From the NCBI RefSeq assembly GCF_001988955.1, contig NZ_CP014263.1:2852001-2916000 (forward strand): DNA of 64,000 nt. Direction: 5' to 3'. The position numbers were made by a program, and so were the translations under genes. Below the pieces are notes generated by a model, which saw only the letters and a program-made list of their open reading frames with translations, was not told the DNA's origin and searched no databases. The stretch is from Spirosoma montaniterrae. Its GTDB lineage: Bacteria; Bacteroidota; Bacteroidia; Cytophagales; Spirosomataceae. Below are positions 24,888-32,476 of this stretch, in pieces (the first letter of the stretch is position 1; each line of letters begins with the position of its first letter).

Positions 24888-26186
24888 ATGCTGAGAATAT
24901 TCCTGACCTTAGCCTTTATTCATGTTAGCTTTAGTGGTAAAAGTCAGTCTGTACTTGACACCCTAACCTATCAGGAAAAAGTTCGGGGCATTTCTACCTT
25001 TTGGAAAGAAGCAGCCTACAACTTTGTTTTTTTTGACAAGATCGCTGTCGATTGGGACAGTGCTTATTGCGCTTATCTACCGCGAGCAATAGCTGCCAAG
25101 AATGTACTCGAGTACTATCAGGTACTCTCTGACTTTGCCACTTTGTTAAAGGACGGCCATACCGGCATTTTTACACCTGACTATTTTTGGAAGGAAATAG
25201 GCCCTCCTCCTCTCCAATTACGCCGAGTTGGAAGCAAATATTTTGTCTCCCGAATTGATGAGCGTTTAGTCGATGAAATCGCTGTTGGTACTGAAGTCAT
25301 TCGCATCAACAACGAAATGCCTTCTGATTTTCTCGCACGACGAAATTCATTGAATGGCTTGAAAGGCACGGAGCTAACGTTCACTTTTCAAGACAATCTA
25401 AAGCAGTCTTATTCAAAAACCCTGAAACGTGTTGCAGGCAAAGAGCAAGTAAACTATCTCCCGCCCTTGACTTGGGTGCCCTTTCAGCATAAGCAGTTAA
25501 ATCAGACAATGTATTATGTCAGGATTAACACATTCGCCGACAGTACAGTAGTAGCCAGATTCAGAGATATTTTACCCCAAATTCAACAAGCAAAATATCT
25601 GATTCTGGACGTTCGTGAAAATGGAGGTGGCAACAGTATGTATGCCCGTAAGATTGCGGAGCATTTAGTTGATAGAGACTACGTTGTAGGGTCTGCCTGG
25701 CGGGCGAGGGTACATAACTCAGTCAAAAAAGCTTACGGATCTTTTGCCGCAGCAGGTTATAAGAGCAAAGAAACCATTGAAAACAAGGACTACTTTTTCA
25801 ATACTAATTGGGAGTTTCACCCTGGCGATACAACCCGTATTTCTAATGAGGTTACGAAAGTTAAAATTCCGATTCTGGTTCTGATAGGCCCACGAACCTT
25901 TTCGGCTGCGGAGGATTTTCTAATTTATTTAGATGGCTCTAAACATATCCAAACTTTGGGTCAGTCGACTGCTGGTAGTTCCGGACAGCCATTGTTACTC
26001 AAATTACCTAAAGGGCTATCGGCAAGAATCTGCTCAAAACGAGACACATACCCAGACGGACGGGAGTTTATCAATATTGGTATCAAGCCAGATATATTTG
26101 TCGAAAAACGTGCAGAGGATTATTTGAGTGGGATAGACAGCGAATTACAAGCAGCTATCAATCATCTTATAGATCAGCGCAGATGA
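24888..26186 (+). CDS. S41-family peptidase (tail-specific protease-like)
   Basis: A 432-residue protein with a signal peptide (MLRIFLTLAFIHVSFSGKSQ), an N-terminal helical domain (TFWKEAAYNFVFFDKIAVDW, LKDGHTGIF), a possible PDZ-like segment (IDERLVDEIAVGTEVIRINN) and the S41 catalytic core. The core contains ILDVRENGGGNSMYARKIAE, the nucleophile Ser339 in PRTFSAAEDFLIYLD and the downstream TLGQSTAGSSGQPLL. It should act in the periplasm or outside the cell. The gene is lower in GC than the core genes and stands at the right edge of the accessory island. Its neighbours give no hint of substrate. Confidence 0.85.
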   Translation: MLRIFLTLAFIHVSFSGKSQSVLDTLTYQEKVRGISTFWKEAAYNFVFFDKIAVDWDSAYCAYLPRAIAAKNVLEYYQVLSDFATLLKDGHTGIFTPDYFWKEIGPPPLQLRRVGSKYFVSRIDERLVDEIAVGTEVIRINNEMPSDFLARRNSLNGLKGTELTFTFQDNLKQSYSKTLKRVAGKEQVNYLPPLTWVPFQHKQLNQTMYYVRINTFADSTVVARFRDILPQIQQAKYLILDVRENGGGNSMYARKIAEHLVDRDYVVGSAWRARVHNSVKKAYGSFAAAGYKSKETIENKDYFFNTNWEFHPGDTTRISNEVTKVKIPILVLIGPRTFSAAEDFLIYLDGSKHIQTLGQSTAGSSGQPLLLKLPKGLSARICSKRDTYPDGREFINIGIKPDIFVEKRAEDYLSGIDSELQAAINHLIDQRR

Positions 26187-26252
26187 TTGATGATTGAAGT
26201 TTTTTGCTCCGTGTTAAAAGACGTGAACTCCTGAGTACAGACCAACGAATTG

Positions 26253-26597
26253 TCAATAGTCTATGACCATTGTACGCACTTTGCCATGCTCGAATTTGTA
26301 CACGTGGTTTAGTTGTTGATCGCTCAACACCTGGCCGCTCAGGTCTTTAATAACCTGACGAACTTTGATGGCAATTTGACCGTCGGGCTTGGTCTCAAAC
26401 GAGAGGGGTTCTACTGTAGGGTCGATTTGTTGCCATTGGCGAAGCCAGTAGGCCCGTACTTCATCATGGCCCGACACATAGCCCCCCTCCCAGCCGTTCG
26501 GCCAGGCCACATCGGTGTGCATGTGCGCTACTATCGCATCAATGTGGCGAGCATTGAAATCCTTGTAAAGTTGACGCAAAAGTGGCTGATAATCCAT
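26253..26597 (-). CDS. SnoaL/NTF2-like small protein
   Basis: A 114-residue cone-shaped NTF2-like domain: LLRQLYKDFNARHIDAIVAH for the first helices, HTDVAWPNGWEGGYVSGHDE (strand with WPN), VRAYWLRQWQQIDP and the C-terminal strands IAIKVRQVIKDLSGQVL and HVYKFEHGKVRTMVIDY. Such proteins bind small molecules or catalyse simple isomerisations. It is on the same strand as the SDR gene 130 bases upstream and may be linked to it. The actual ligand is unknown. Confidence 0.8.
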   Translation of the reverse strand: MDYQPLLRQLYKDFNARHIDAIVAHMHTDVAWPNGWEGGYVSGHDEVRAYWLRQWQQIDPTVEPLSFETKPDGQIAIKVRQVIKDLSGQVLSDQQLNHVYKFEHGKVRTMVIDY

Positions 26598-26726
26598 GAC
26601 TTGACGAACGGTTTTGGTTTCATTAGTTGGTAAACCAAAAGTAGGCCAAGCTCAACACAGCCAAGTGTCGGTAACGATTGAGATTTTGACGGATTTGCTT
26701 GAGACTGCTCCAGTAGTTTTTACTGT

Positions 26727-27440
26727 CTATTTCAAGCTTCCCATCCCGCCATCTACGCCAATCACCTGCCCGGTAATCCACCCTGCCTGATCGGAAAGCA
26801 GGTAAGCAGCCATACCGGCAATGTCGGCAGGAGAACCGTAGCGGCTTAGTGGGTGACGTTTGTTGGCAGCTTCGCGTTTGGTATCGTCGGCGAGCAGAAA
26901 CTGAGCCATTGGCGTATCGGTCAGAGACGGGGCCACGGCGTTGACGCGGATGTTGAACGGCGCAAATTCTGCCGCCAGCGACTTTGCCAGCCCTTCAACC
27001 GCCGATTTCGCTACCGATACCGACGAGTGCATACCCATACCAAGTTTCGAGGCCACCGTGCTAAACAGCACAACACTGGCTGCTTTCGACTTTTTCAACG
27101 CCGGATACGCAGCATGAATCACCGATACCGCACCCAATACGTTGATTTGCAAATCATGTTGAAAATCGCTGATTGTCAGCCGCTGAAACGGCTTGAGATT
27201 AATGGTGCCGGGGCAATAAACCAACCCGTGCAACACGTCGGGGAGTTGGCGGTCCGGCGTTCCGGTAAATGCATCGGTGGCCGGGGTTTGGCTTGCTGCA
27301 TCCCACGTAAAATGGGTGGATTGAATGCCGTCGGGTTGTGTCCGACCGGCGGTGAAGAGCGTAGCACCCTCCTGTTGAAGCTGTTGCGCCAGCGCGTGGC
27401 CGATGCCCGAACTCGCGCCAACGATCAAAATGTTTTTCAT
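26727..27440 (-). CDS. Short-chain dehydrogenase family protein lacking the catalytic Tyr
   Basis: Start taken as MKNILIVGASSGIG at 27440, since the 15 preceding codons come from the intergenic repeat. That gives 237 residues. The N-terminal TGxxxGxG equivalent is GASSGIG and the C-terminal end is GWITGQVIGVDGGMGS. The active-site Ser is in VVLFSTVASKLGMG, but the canonical YxxxK is VSVAK in HSSVSVAKSAVEGLAK, so the proton-donating Tyr is Val. This is shared by a subgroup of SDR proteins as far as I recall, so it is probably not a sequencing error. It follows ptpS and folE on the same strand, which raises the idea of a pteridine substrate. Confidence 0.82.
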   Translation of the reverse strand: MKNILIVGASSGIGHALAQQLQQEGATLFTAGRTQPDGIQSTHFTWDAASQTPATDAFTGTPDRQLPDVLHGLVYCPGTINLKPFQRLTISDFQHDLQINVLGAVSVIHAAYPALKKSKAASVVLFSTVASKLGMGMHSSVSVAKSAVEGLAKSLAAEFAPFNIRVNAVAPSLTDTPMAQFLLADDTKREAANKRHPLSRYGSPADIAGMAAYLLSDQAGWITGQVIGVDGGMGSLK

Positions 27441-27445
27441 TAAAC

Positions 27446-27543
27446 GAGTTGTGAAGTTGTACGATTGTGAAGTTGTAAAGTCCATTCGGTAAAGCGTGTG
27501 CTTCAGCCAACTTTACAACTTCATAACGTTACAACTTTACAAC
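27446..27543. repeat. Inverted iterated-word repeat (GTTGTGAAGTTGTAAAG word)
   Basis: Arm 27446-27481 (GAGTTGTGAAGTTGTACGAT and on) faces arm 27510-27543 (ACTTTACAACTTCATAACGT and on) across about 28 bases. It fills the gap between folE (stop 27547) and the SDR gene (start 27440), ending three bases before the folE stop codon. Confidence 0.88.
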
Positions 27544-27546
27544 CCA

Positions 27547-28308
27547 TCAGATAGTTACGTTCGAGCAACTGATATAACGCAGAAACTCCTGCCGGGTAGC
27601 TTCGTCCTCAAACTTGCCGCCGTAAGCTGCCGTGATGGTAGAACTGTTTACGTCATGCACGCCCCGTGTCGATACACAGAGGTGTTTGGCGTCAACGATA
27701 ACCGCAACATCTTCGGTTTCAAGTACTTTCTTGAGTTCGTCGGCAATCTGCACCGTCAGGCGTTCCTGCACCTGCGGGCGTTTGCTGAAGTACTCCACAA
27801 TCCGGTTCAGCTTCGACAAACCGATCACTTTCCCGCTCGAAATGTAAGCAACGTGTGCTTTACCGATAATGGGTACAAAGTGATGCTCGCAGTACGTCTG
27901 CACCAGAATATCCTTCTCTACCAGCATTTCGTTATACCGAAACTTGTTATCGAAGAGCGTCGGCGCGGGCTTATTTTCAGGATTTAGCCCCCGAAAAATC
28001 TCTTTCACGTACATTTTAGCTACGCGCCGGGGCGATCCTTTCAGACTATCGTCGGTGAGGTCGAGCCCCAGAATACCCATGATTTCGCGAAAGTGTTCTT
28101 CAATCAGGTCAATTTTGGTATCGTCGTCCAGATCAAAAGCATCGGGGCGCATGGGCGTATCAATTGAGGCTGCACCATGTTCATCGCCAATAGCATCAAT
28201 GAGTTGATCAACGTCATGACTATGGCCGTTGAGGGTGTGGCCGTTGTGCTTTCCATTCAGGTGATTTCCGTTAAGCGGGGTATTCGACGAAATTCCGTTC
28301 AGTTTCAT
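27547..28308 (-). CDS. folE: GTP cyclohydrolase I
   Basis: A 253-residue protein whose last 190 residues are a standard type I GTP cyclohydrolase. Zinc-site and active-site segments are VQTYCEHHFVPIIGKAHVAY, GLSKLNRIVEYFSKRPQVQE, RLTVQIA and VIVDAKHLCVSTRGVHDVNS. It makes 7,8-dihydroneopterin triphosphate from GTP in the cytoplasm. The first 60 residues are unusual and low in complexity (LNGNHLNGKHNGHTLNGHSH), rich in Asn, His and Gly, and not part of the family core. It overlaps the upstream ptpS gene by 38 bases. Together with that gene it can supply the first two steps towards tetrahydrobiopterin, besides folate. Confidence 0.95.
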   Translation of the reverse strand: MKLNGISSNTPLNGNHLNGKHNGHTLNGHSHDVDQLIDAIGDEHGAASIDTPMRPDAFDLDDDTKIDLIEEHFREIMGILGLDLTDDSLKGSPRRVAKMYVKEIFRGLNPENKPAPTLFDNKFRYNEMLVEKDILVQTYCEHHFVPIIGKAHVAYISSGKVIGLSKLNRIVEYFSKRPQVQERLTVQIADELKKVLETEDVAVIVDAKHLCVSTRGVHDVNSSTITAAYGGKFEDEATRQEFLRYISCSNVTI

Positions 28309-28702
28309 ATAATTTGACTTTTAGGTCTAAGCCCTCGCTTAGCTGATTGCGTAGAATGTTGTAAATGACAATGGCAATGTTTTCTGCCGATGGGTTCAAA
28401 TCGGCGAACTCTTCGGTGTCCATGTTGAGGTTTTTGTGGTCGAACCGATCCGTAACGTGTTCTTTAATAAGGTCGCTAAGCACCTTCATATCAACGACGT
28501 AGCCGGTTTCAGGATCAACCGGGCCAGTAACCTGTACGATTAGCTCGTAGTTATGGCCGTGGTAATTGGGGTTGTTGCACTTGCCGTACACGCGGGCATT
28601 TTTCTCGTCCGACCAGTTTGGGTTATTCAGACGGTGAGCCGCGTTGAAGTGTTCTTTGCGAAACACAGCAACCCGTGGGGCATCGGCCCAAGATGTTGTC
28701 AT
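28271..28702 (-). CDS. 6-pyruvoyltetrahydropterin synthase-type enzyme (PTPS/QueD family)
   Basis: A 143-residue protein with the zinc-binding histidines in FNAAHRL and YHGHNYEL and the C-terminal catalytic YETERN. The active-site Cys stands in CNNPNYHGHNY, i.e. C-x5-HGH. As I recall from the PTPS literature, C-x5-HGH marks pyruvoyltetrahydropterin synthases of the animal type, whereas queuosine enzymes (QueD) usually have C-x3-HGH. The protein is cytoplasmic. Its 3' end overlaps folE, so both are made together, which supports a pterin role. Queuosine synthesis remains a second possibility because no other que genes are present to test it. Confidence 0.82.
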   Translation of the reverse strand: MTTSWADAPRVAVFRKEHFNAAHRLNNPNWSDEKNARVYGKCNNPNYHGHNYELIVQVTGPVDPETGYVVDMKVLSDLIKEHVTDRFDHKNLNMDTEEFADLNPSAENIAIVIYNILRNQLSEGLDLKVKLYETERNFVEYPA

Positions 28703-29072
28703 AGAAGCGAGGAATCGAAAAATGGTTCGATCAACCTGTCGTTACAAAGTATGTGTACAACACAGGCAGACGGCAGGGTGTTGAACATTAACAGCCCTTT
28801 AGTGTGCGAATGGTACTGAAATAACCCAGAAATCACGTATTCTGTTCAACTTTTATCTCCAAAAATTAAACAAGCTATCTTCAGTACACTTATACAACAA
28901 GGGGGGCTGGCTCTTTGTTCCTGAGGGATCTGGAGGGTATTTGAATCGTGCAACTCGCCTGACGATACCCCGCCCTAAGAGATGCCCGCTGGCGCAAAAC
29001 TGACTCTGCCCAAGACAAATAGATGGGTTAAAAAACAGTTCATCAAACTCACCCTTGAACTTAATAAAACCG
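28703..29072. other. 370-base intergenic stretch without a recognised gene
   Basis: The region between the ptpS start and the FG-GAP gene end contains no convincing reading frame on either strand. A weak hairpin GGGTAT (28935) with ATACCC (28965) is present. The part next to 28702 should carry the ptpS-folE promoter. Confidence 0.5.
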
Positions 29073-32000
29073 TCACTTCGCCAGCACAAACGACCGAACG
29101 GGCTGATTCGTTGCGCCGACGAGCAGAGCCGTTTTGCCGCCAATCTGTACCGCTGCCAGATCGCGCACGTCGCCGTTCCAGAGTAGACCCGACAGCGGCA
29201 TCGGCACGTATCGGAATTGACCTTTACCGACATTCAGGAAGAGTTGCCCCCGATTGGCGTCGGATTTGCCGAGCCGGACGCGGTTGTGTTCGCGGTTACC
29301 GCCAATGAGCAGGTCGGGCCGACCGTCATGATTTACGTCGGTTGTGGTCAGGGCGTAGACGGGTGCAAACTGCGCTTCGATGGGCAACGGTTTCGCCACA
29401 AACCGGCCTTTCTGGTTGTGCAGCAACACGGTTTGGAGTTGAGCGGCTTGTGCTTTCAGTGCTTTTGCCAGTTCGTCGGTGCTGAACAGGTCGGTTATGG
29501 TAGCATTGGCATAGTGGGTATAATCCGTGAATTTTTTACGGAGCGTACCAACCTGATCGAGCATTTCATCGCGGGCGTTAAATGGATACAGTTTCCCGCC
29601 TTCGTAAGTAGCCAGCATGGGCAACCGCGTCCCGGCGGCATTCTCGATACCATAAAGCGTAAGCGGTTGCGTTGGCGTGGCCCGCAGTTGGCTATTCAGT
29701 CCGGCATTTCCGGCCACTATGTCGGGCCAGCCGTCGCCGTCAAAGTCCTGAACGAGCAGCCGATTCCAGCAGCCCGTTAGCTCCGACAAACCACTGTTGT
29801 AGGCATTCAATCGTCCGTTTTTCCAGGAAAGCATTTGCACCGGCCCGAAGTCGGTTGCCACAACCAGTTCCGGTTTTCCGTCACGGTCGAGGTCGGCGAA
29901 GGCGGCATCCGTTACCATACCGAGCGTTCTGAGCGCGGGGTGCTGCGTCGTAACGTCCGTAAACGTTCCTTTTCCATCATTAATCAACAGCCGACTTTCC
30001 GGGGATTCGGGATAATGCCCCGGCGTAACCCGCGCCCCAACAAATACATCGCGGTCGCCATCCTGGTCAATGTCGGCCACGCGCACACAGGACGCCGACA
30101 CGCGAAGGTCGGGTAAAAGGGCTTTGCTAAGTTGCCCCCGGCCATTGTTGAGGTAAAGCCGGGCTTGCAAACGCGGGTCATTGGGCGGCAGTTCGTAGCC
30201 TGTGCTGACCACGATCAAATCAAAATCGCCATCACTATCGGCATCGAACCAGTCGGCTCCCGCATCCTGACAGGCGTTGTCGGCCTGCAAGGCAGGCTGT
30301 GGCATCGGCACCAATCGCCCGGCCTGCTGCACAAACACCTGCCCACCCTGACCGCGACCTCCGCCCACAAACAGGTCGGTTTGCCCATCGCCGTTGGCGT
30401 CTCCGGTGGCAAAACGTGGGCCGGTTGTCGAGAGTTTGTAGGGTAGCAGCGGCTGTATTTTAAAGTCGTTTACAGCCGGTTCGGCATTGGTCCAGTCGAG
30501 GAGGGAAACCCGTTGCCAGTTGACCTTAGCGATGGGTGGCTCGGCAGCTTGTTCTGTTGGCGCGTAGCGTACTGCCAACTGCACCCCCGTACCGGGCTGC
30601 ACCTGCTGCGTTTTGCCATCGGCCCAGCGTATCCGCACGGAATCGGCACGCGCAGTTTTACCCAGGCCAAAAACGAGCGGGCCGTACATAGCCGACTGAA
30701 ATCCGCGCACCGGCATGAACTCCTGCACCTGCATTCGCCCCGCTGCCCAGACGCTCACCCGCGCCCCCACCAGTGCGGCAGGGTTAGGGCTTCGTAGCTG
30801 AATCGTCAGGGAACGGGAGGCAGCCTTTTTGTCGGTCTGATTTTTGTAGATGCCCGCTTCCGCATTGACGTTGTTGACGACCAAATCGAGATCGCCATCG
30901 TTGTCTAAATCCGCGTATACCGCCCCGTTCGACTGACTCGGCTCATCGAAACCCCAGTCGGCGGTTTTGTTGTCAAACGTCAGATTTCCGGCATTTCGAT
31001 AGAGGTAATTAGGTTCGTTGATGGCGGGCATCTTAGCAATCACGGCCATTTCATCAGCAGGCTGGCCAGTTTGCTTTGCTTTCAGTTGCTCATCCATCGT
31101 GAATTTCAGGAACTCCATGTTTGTGTAATCGCGGGCATAGCCGTTGCTCACGAACAGGTCTTTCCAACCATCGTTATCAAAATCGGCGAACAGCGCGGCC
31201 CAGCTCCAGTCGGTATTCGACACGCCCGCAAGCTGGCCGATTTCAGAAAAAACTGGCACACTCCCCTCCTCGCCCATGTTCACCTGCAACATATTCCGCA
31301 TGGTCTGGTGGTGAAAACCGGCCCGCAGCAGTTGCTCGTATTTGTCGTAATTATCATCGCCCGACGTGAGTTTAATGCGCTCGTTGCGTTCGGGCAACAT
31401 GTCGAGCGTAAGCAAATCGATCAGGCCATCGTTGTTTACGTCGGCAGCATCGCTACCCATCGAATACAGCGACGTGTGGCCCATCGCATCCCGCACCGAC
31501 TCGCGAAATGCCGGTGTGCCGGAGCGTCCATTTTGCTGATTGATGTACAGATAATCGTTCTCGTTGTAATCGTTCGAGACATACAGATCAAGCCAGCCGT
31601 CGTTGTTGAAATCGCTTACGGCCACGCCCAGCCCAAAGCTCAGCACATTGCTCACCAGCCCCGAACTGGCCGATACGTCCACGAATTTACCGCCCTGATT
31701 TTGAAAGAGTTTACTGGCGTAGTCAGGGTTATTTTGTTGCTTGAAATCGCCGATCATCCGGCTGAAACCGGCGTACTCCTGCACCGAATGATTAAGCAGA
31801 AAACAGTCAAGATCACCGTCGCGGTCGTAATCGAAAAAGGCTGCCTGTGTGCTGTAGCCGGGGTCGTCTAAGCCGTAGTCGGCAGCTTTTTCAGAAAAGG
31901 TTACCCCACCCAAACCCTCCCCGTTAGGGAGGGCTTTACGGCCATTGTTTATGAAGAGCAAGTTTCGGCGCAGACGGGGGTTTGAGGCAGCCGACCGGCA

Positions 32001-32372
32001 TACGTAGATATCGAGCCAGCCATCGGCATTGATATCGACTAATGAAACGCCGGTATTCCAGCCATCGGCGGCACCTACGCCTGCTTTTTCGGTAATGTCT
32101 TCAAAGTCAAAATCGCCCTTATTAAGGTATAATTTGTTGGCGGTCAGGTTGCCGGTAAAGTACAAATCCGTCAGGCCATCGTTGTTGAAATCGCCCGCAG
32201 CCACGCCACCACCGTTATAAAAATAGCTGTATTTCAGTACGTTAAAATCTGCTGATTCGGTCAGCGCATTGGTAAATGTGATATTGGTTTCTGACGATGA
32301 TAGCTTCTCGAATAGCGTGTCCCGGCGTTGACAGGAGGTTAGTAGGATGAACAAATAAAGGAGCTTTTTCAT
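29073..32372 (-). CDS. FG-GAP/VCBS and ASPIC-UnbV repeat lipoprotein (CRTAC1-like)
   Basis: A 1099-residue lipoprotein (MKKLLYLFILLTSCQRRD, lipid Cys at 15). It has many calcium-binding FG-GAP blades, each with a D-x-[DN]-x-D-G-x-x-D-[LI] loop (GDFNNDGLTDLYFTGN, VDINADGWLDIYVCR, ADLDNDGDLDLVVNN, GDANGDGQTDLFVGGG and others). An ASPIC/UnbV segment lies at about 570-600 (DSVRIRWADGKTQQV). It is a large surface or periplasmic propeller, probably for binding glycans or other polymers. It is the third gene after susC and susD, so it may be a surface-exposed partner of that importer. An in-frame repeat insertion interrupts one early blade (31903-31934). Confidence 0.88.
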   Translation of the reverse strand: MKKLLYLFILLTSCQRRDTLFEKLSSSETNITFTNALTESADFNVLKYSYFYNGGGVAAGDFNNDGLTDLYFTGNLTANKLYLNKGDFDFEDITEKAGVGAADGWNTGVSLVDINADGWLDIYVCRSAASNPRLRRNLLFINNGRKALPNGEGLGGVTFSEKAADYGLDDPGYSTQAAFFDYDRDGDLDCFLLNHSVQEYAGFSRMIGDFKQQNNPDYASKLFQNQGGKFVDVSASSGLVSNVLSFGLGVAVSDFNNDGWLDLYVSNDYNENDYLYINQQNGRSGTPAFRESVRDAMGHTSLYSMGSDAADVNNDGLIDLLTLDMLPERNERIKLTSGDDNYDKYEQLLRAGFHHQTMRNMLQVNMGEEGSVPVFSEIGQLAGVSNTDWSWAALFADFDNDGWKDLFVSNGYARDYTNMEFLKFTMDEQLKAKQTGQPADEMAVIAKMPAINEPNYLYRNAGNLTFDNKTADWGFDEPSQSNGAVYADLDNDGDLDLVVNNVNAEAGIYKNQTDKKAASRSLTIQLRSPNPAALVGARVSVWAAGRMQVQEFMPVRGFQSAMYGPLVFGLGKTARADSVRIRWADGKTQQVQPGTGVQLAVRYAPTEQAAEPPIAKVNWQRVSLLDWTNAEPAVNDFKIQPLLPYKLSTTGPRFATGDANGDGQTDLFVGGGRGQGGQVFVQQAGRLVPMPQPALQADNACQDAGADWFDADSDGDFDLIVVSTGYELPPNDPRLQARLYLNNGRGQLSKALLPDLRVSASCVRVADIDQDGDRDVFVGARVTPGHYPESPESRLLINDGKGTFTDVTTQHPALRTLGMVTDAAFADLDRDGKPELVVATDFGPVQMLSWKNGRLNAYNSGLSELTGCWNRLLVQDFDGDGWPDIVAGNAGLNSQLRATPTQPLTLYGIENAAGTRLPMLATYEGGKLYPFNARDEMLDQVGTLRKKFTDYTHYANATITDLFSTDELAKALKAQAAQLQTVLLHNQKGRFVAKPLPIEAQFAPVYALTTTDVNHDGRPDLLIGGNREHNRVRLGKSDANRGQLFLNVGKGQFRYVPMPLSGLLWNGDVRDLAAVQIGGKTALLVGATNQPVRSFVLAK
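31903..31934. repeat. In-frame insertion of the CCCTCCCCGTTAGGGAGGG repeat inside a gene
   Basis: ACCCCACCCAAACCCTCCCC followed by GTTAGGGAGGGC matches 60595-60628 (ACCCCACCCCAACCCCTCCC and on) with only length differences in C runs. It encodes about 13 extra residues (RKALPNGEGLGGV) between LLFINNG and TFSEKAADYGL of the FG-GAP protein, where sister blades read directly INDG-KGTFTDV or NQG-GKFVDV. Confidence 0.8.
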
Positions 32373-32381
32373 AAGGGAGTC

Positions 32382-32467
32382 AAACGCAGAGAACGCAGTG
32401 TAAAGCGCAGAGGGCGCAGAGAAAATCTCCGTGTTCTCTGCGCTCTAACTCTGCGTCCTCTGCGTTT
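32382..32467. repeat. Inverted iterated-word repeat (AACGCAGAGAACGCAGAG word)
   Basis: Arm 32382-32422 (AAACGCAGAGAACGCAGTGT and on) faces arm 32426-32467 (TCTCCGTGTTCTCTGCGCTC and on), with almost no loop. It fills the gap between the susD stop (32477) and the FG-GAP gene start (32372). Confidence 0.9.
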
Positions 32468-32476
32468 AAATCAATT

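Noticed and set aside
28271..28702. Naming the pterin synthase queD outright
   Set aside because: The C-x5-HGH motif and overlap with folE fit pyruvoyltetrahydropterin synthase at least as well, and no other queuosine gene is nearby, so no symbol is given.
28921..28970. Possible tRNA-like or structured RNA in the intergenic gap
   Set aside because: No cloverleaf, TTC-loop or anticodon arm fits on either strand; only one weak hairpin remains.
31071..31871. Plus-strand frame of 266 codons inside the FG-GAP gene
   Set aside because: Antisense of calcium-loop codons; the Val/Ile/His-rich pattern follows from complementing D-x-D-G repeats.
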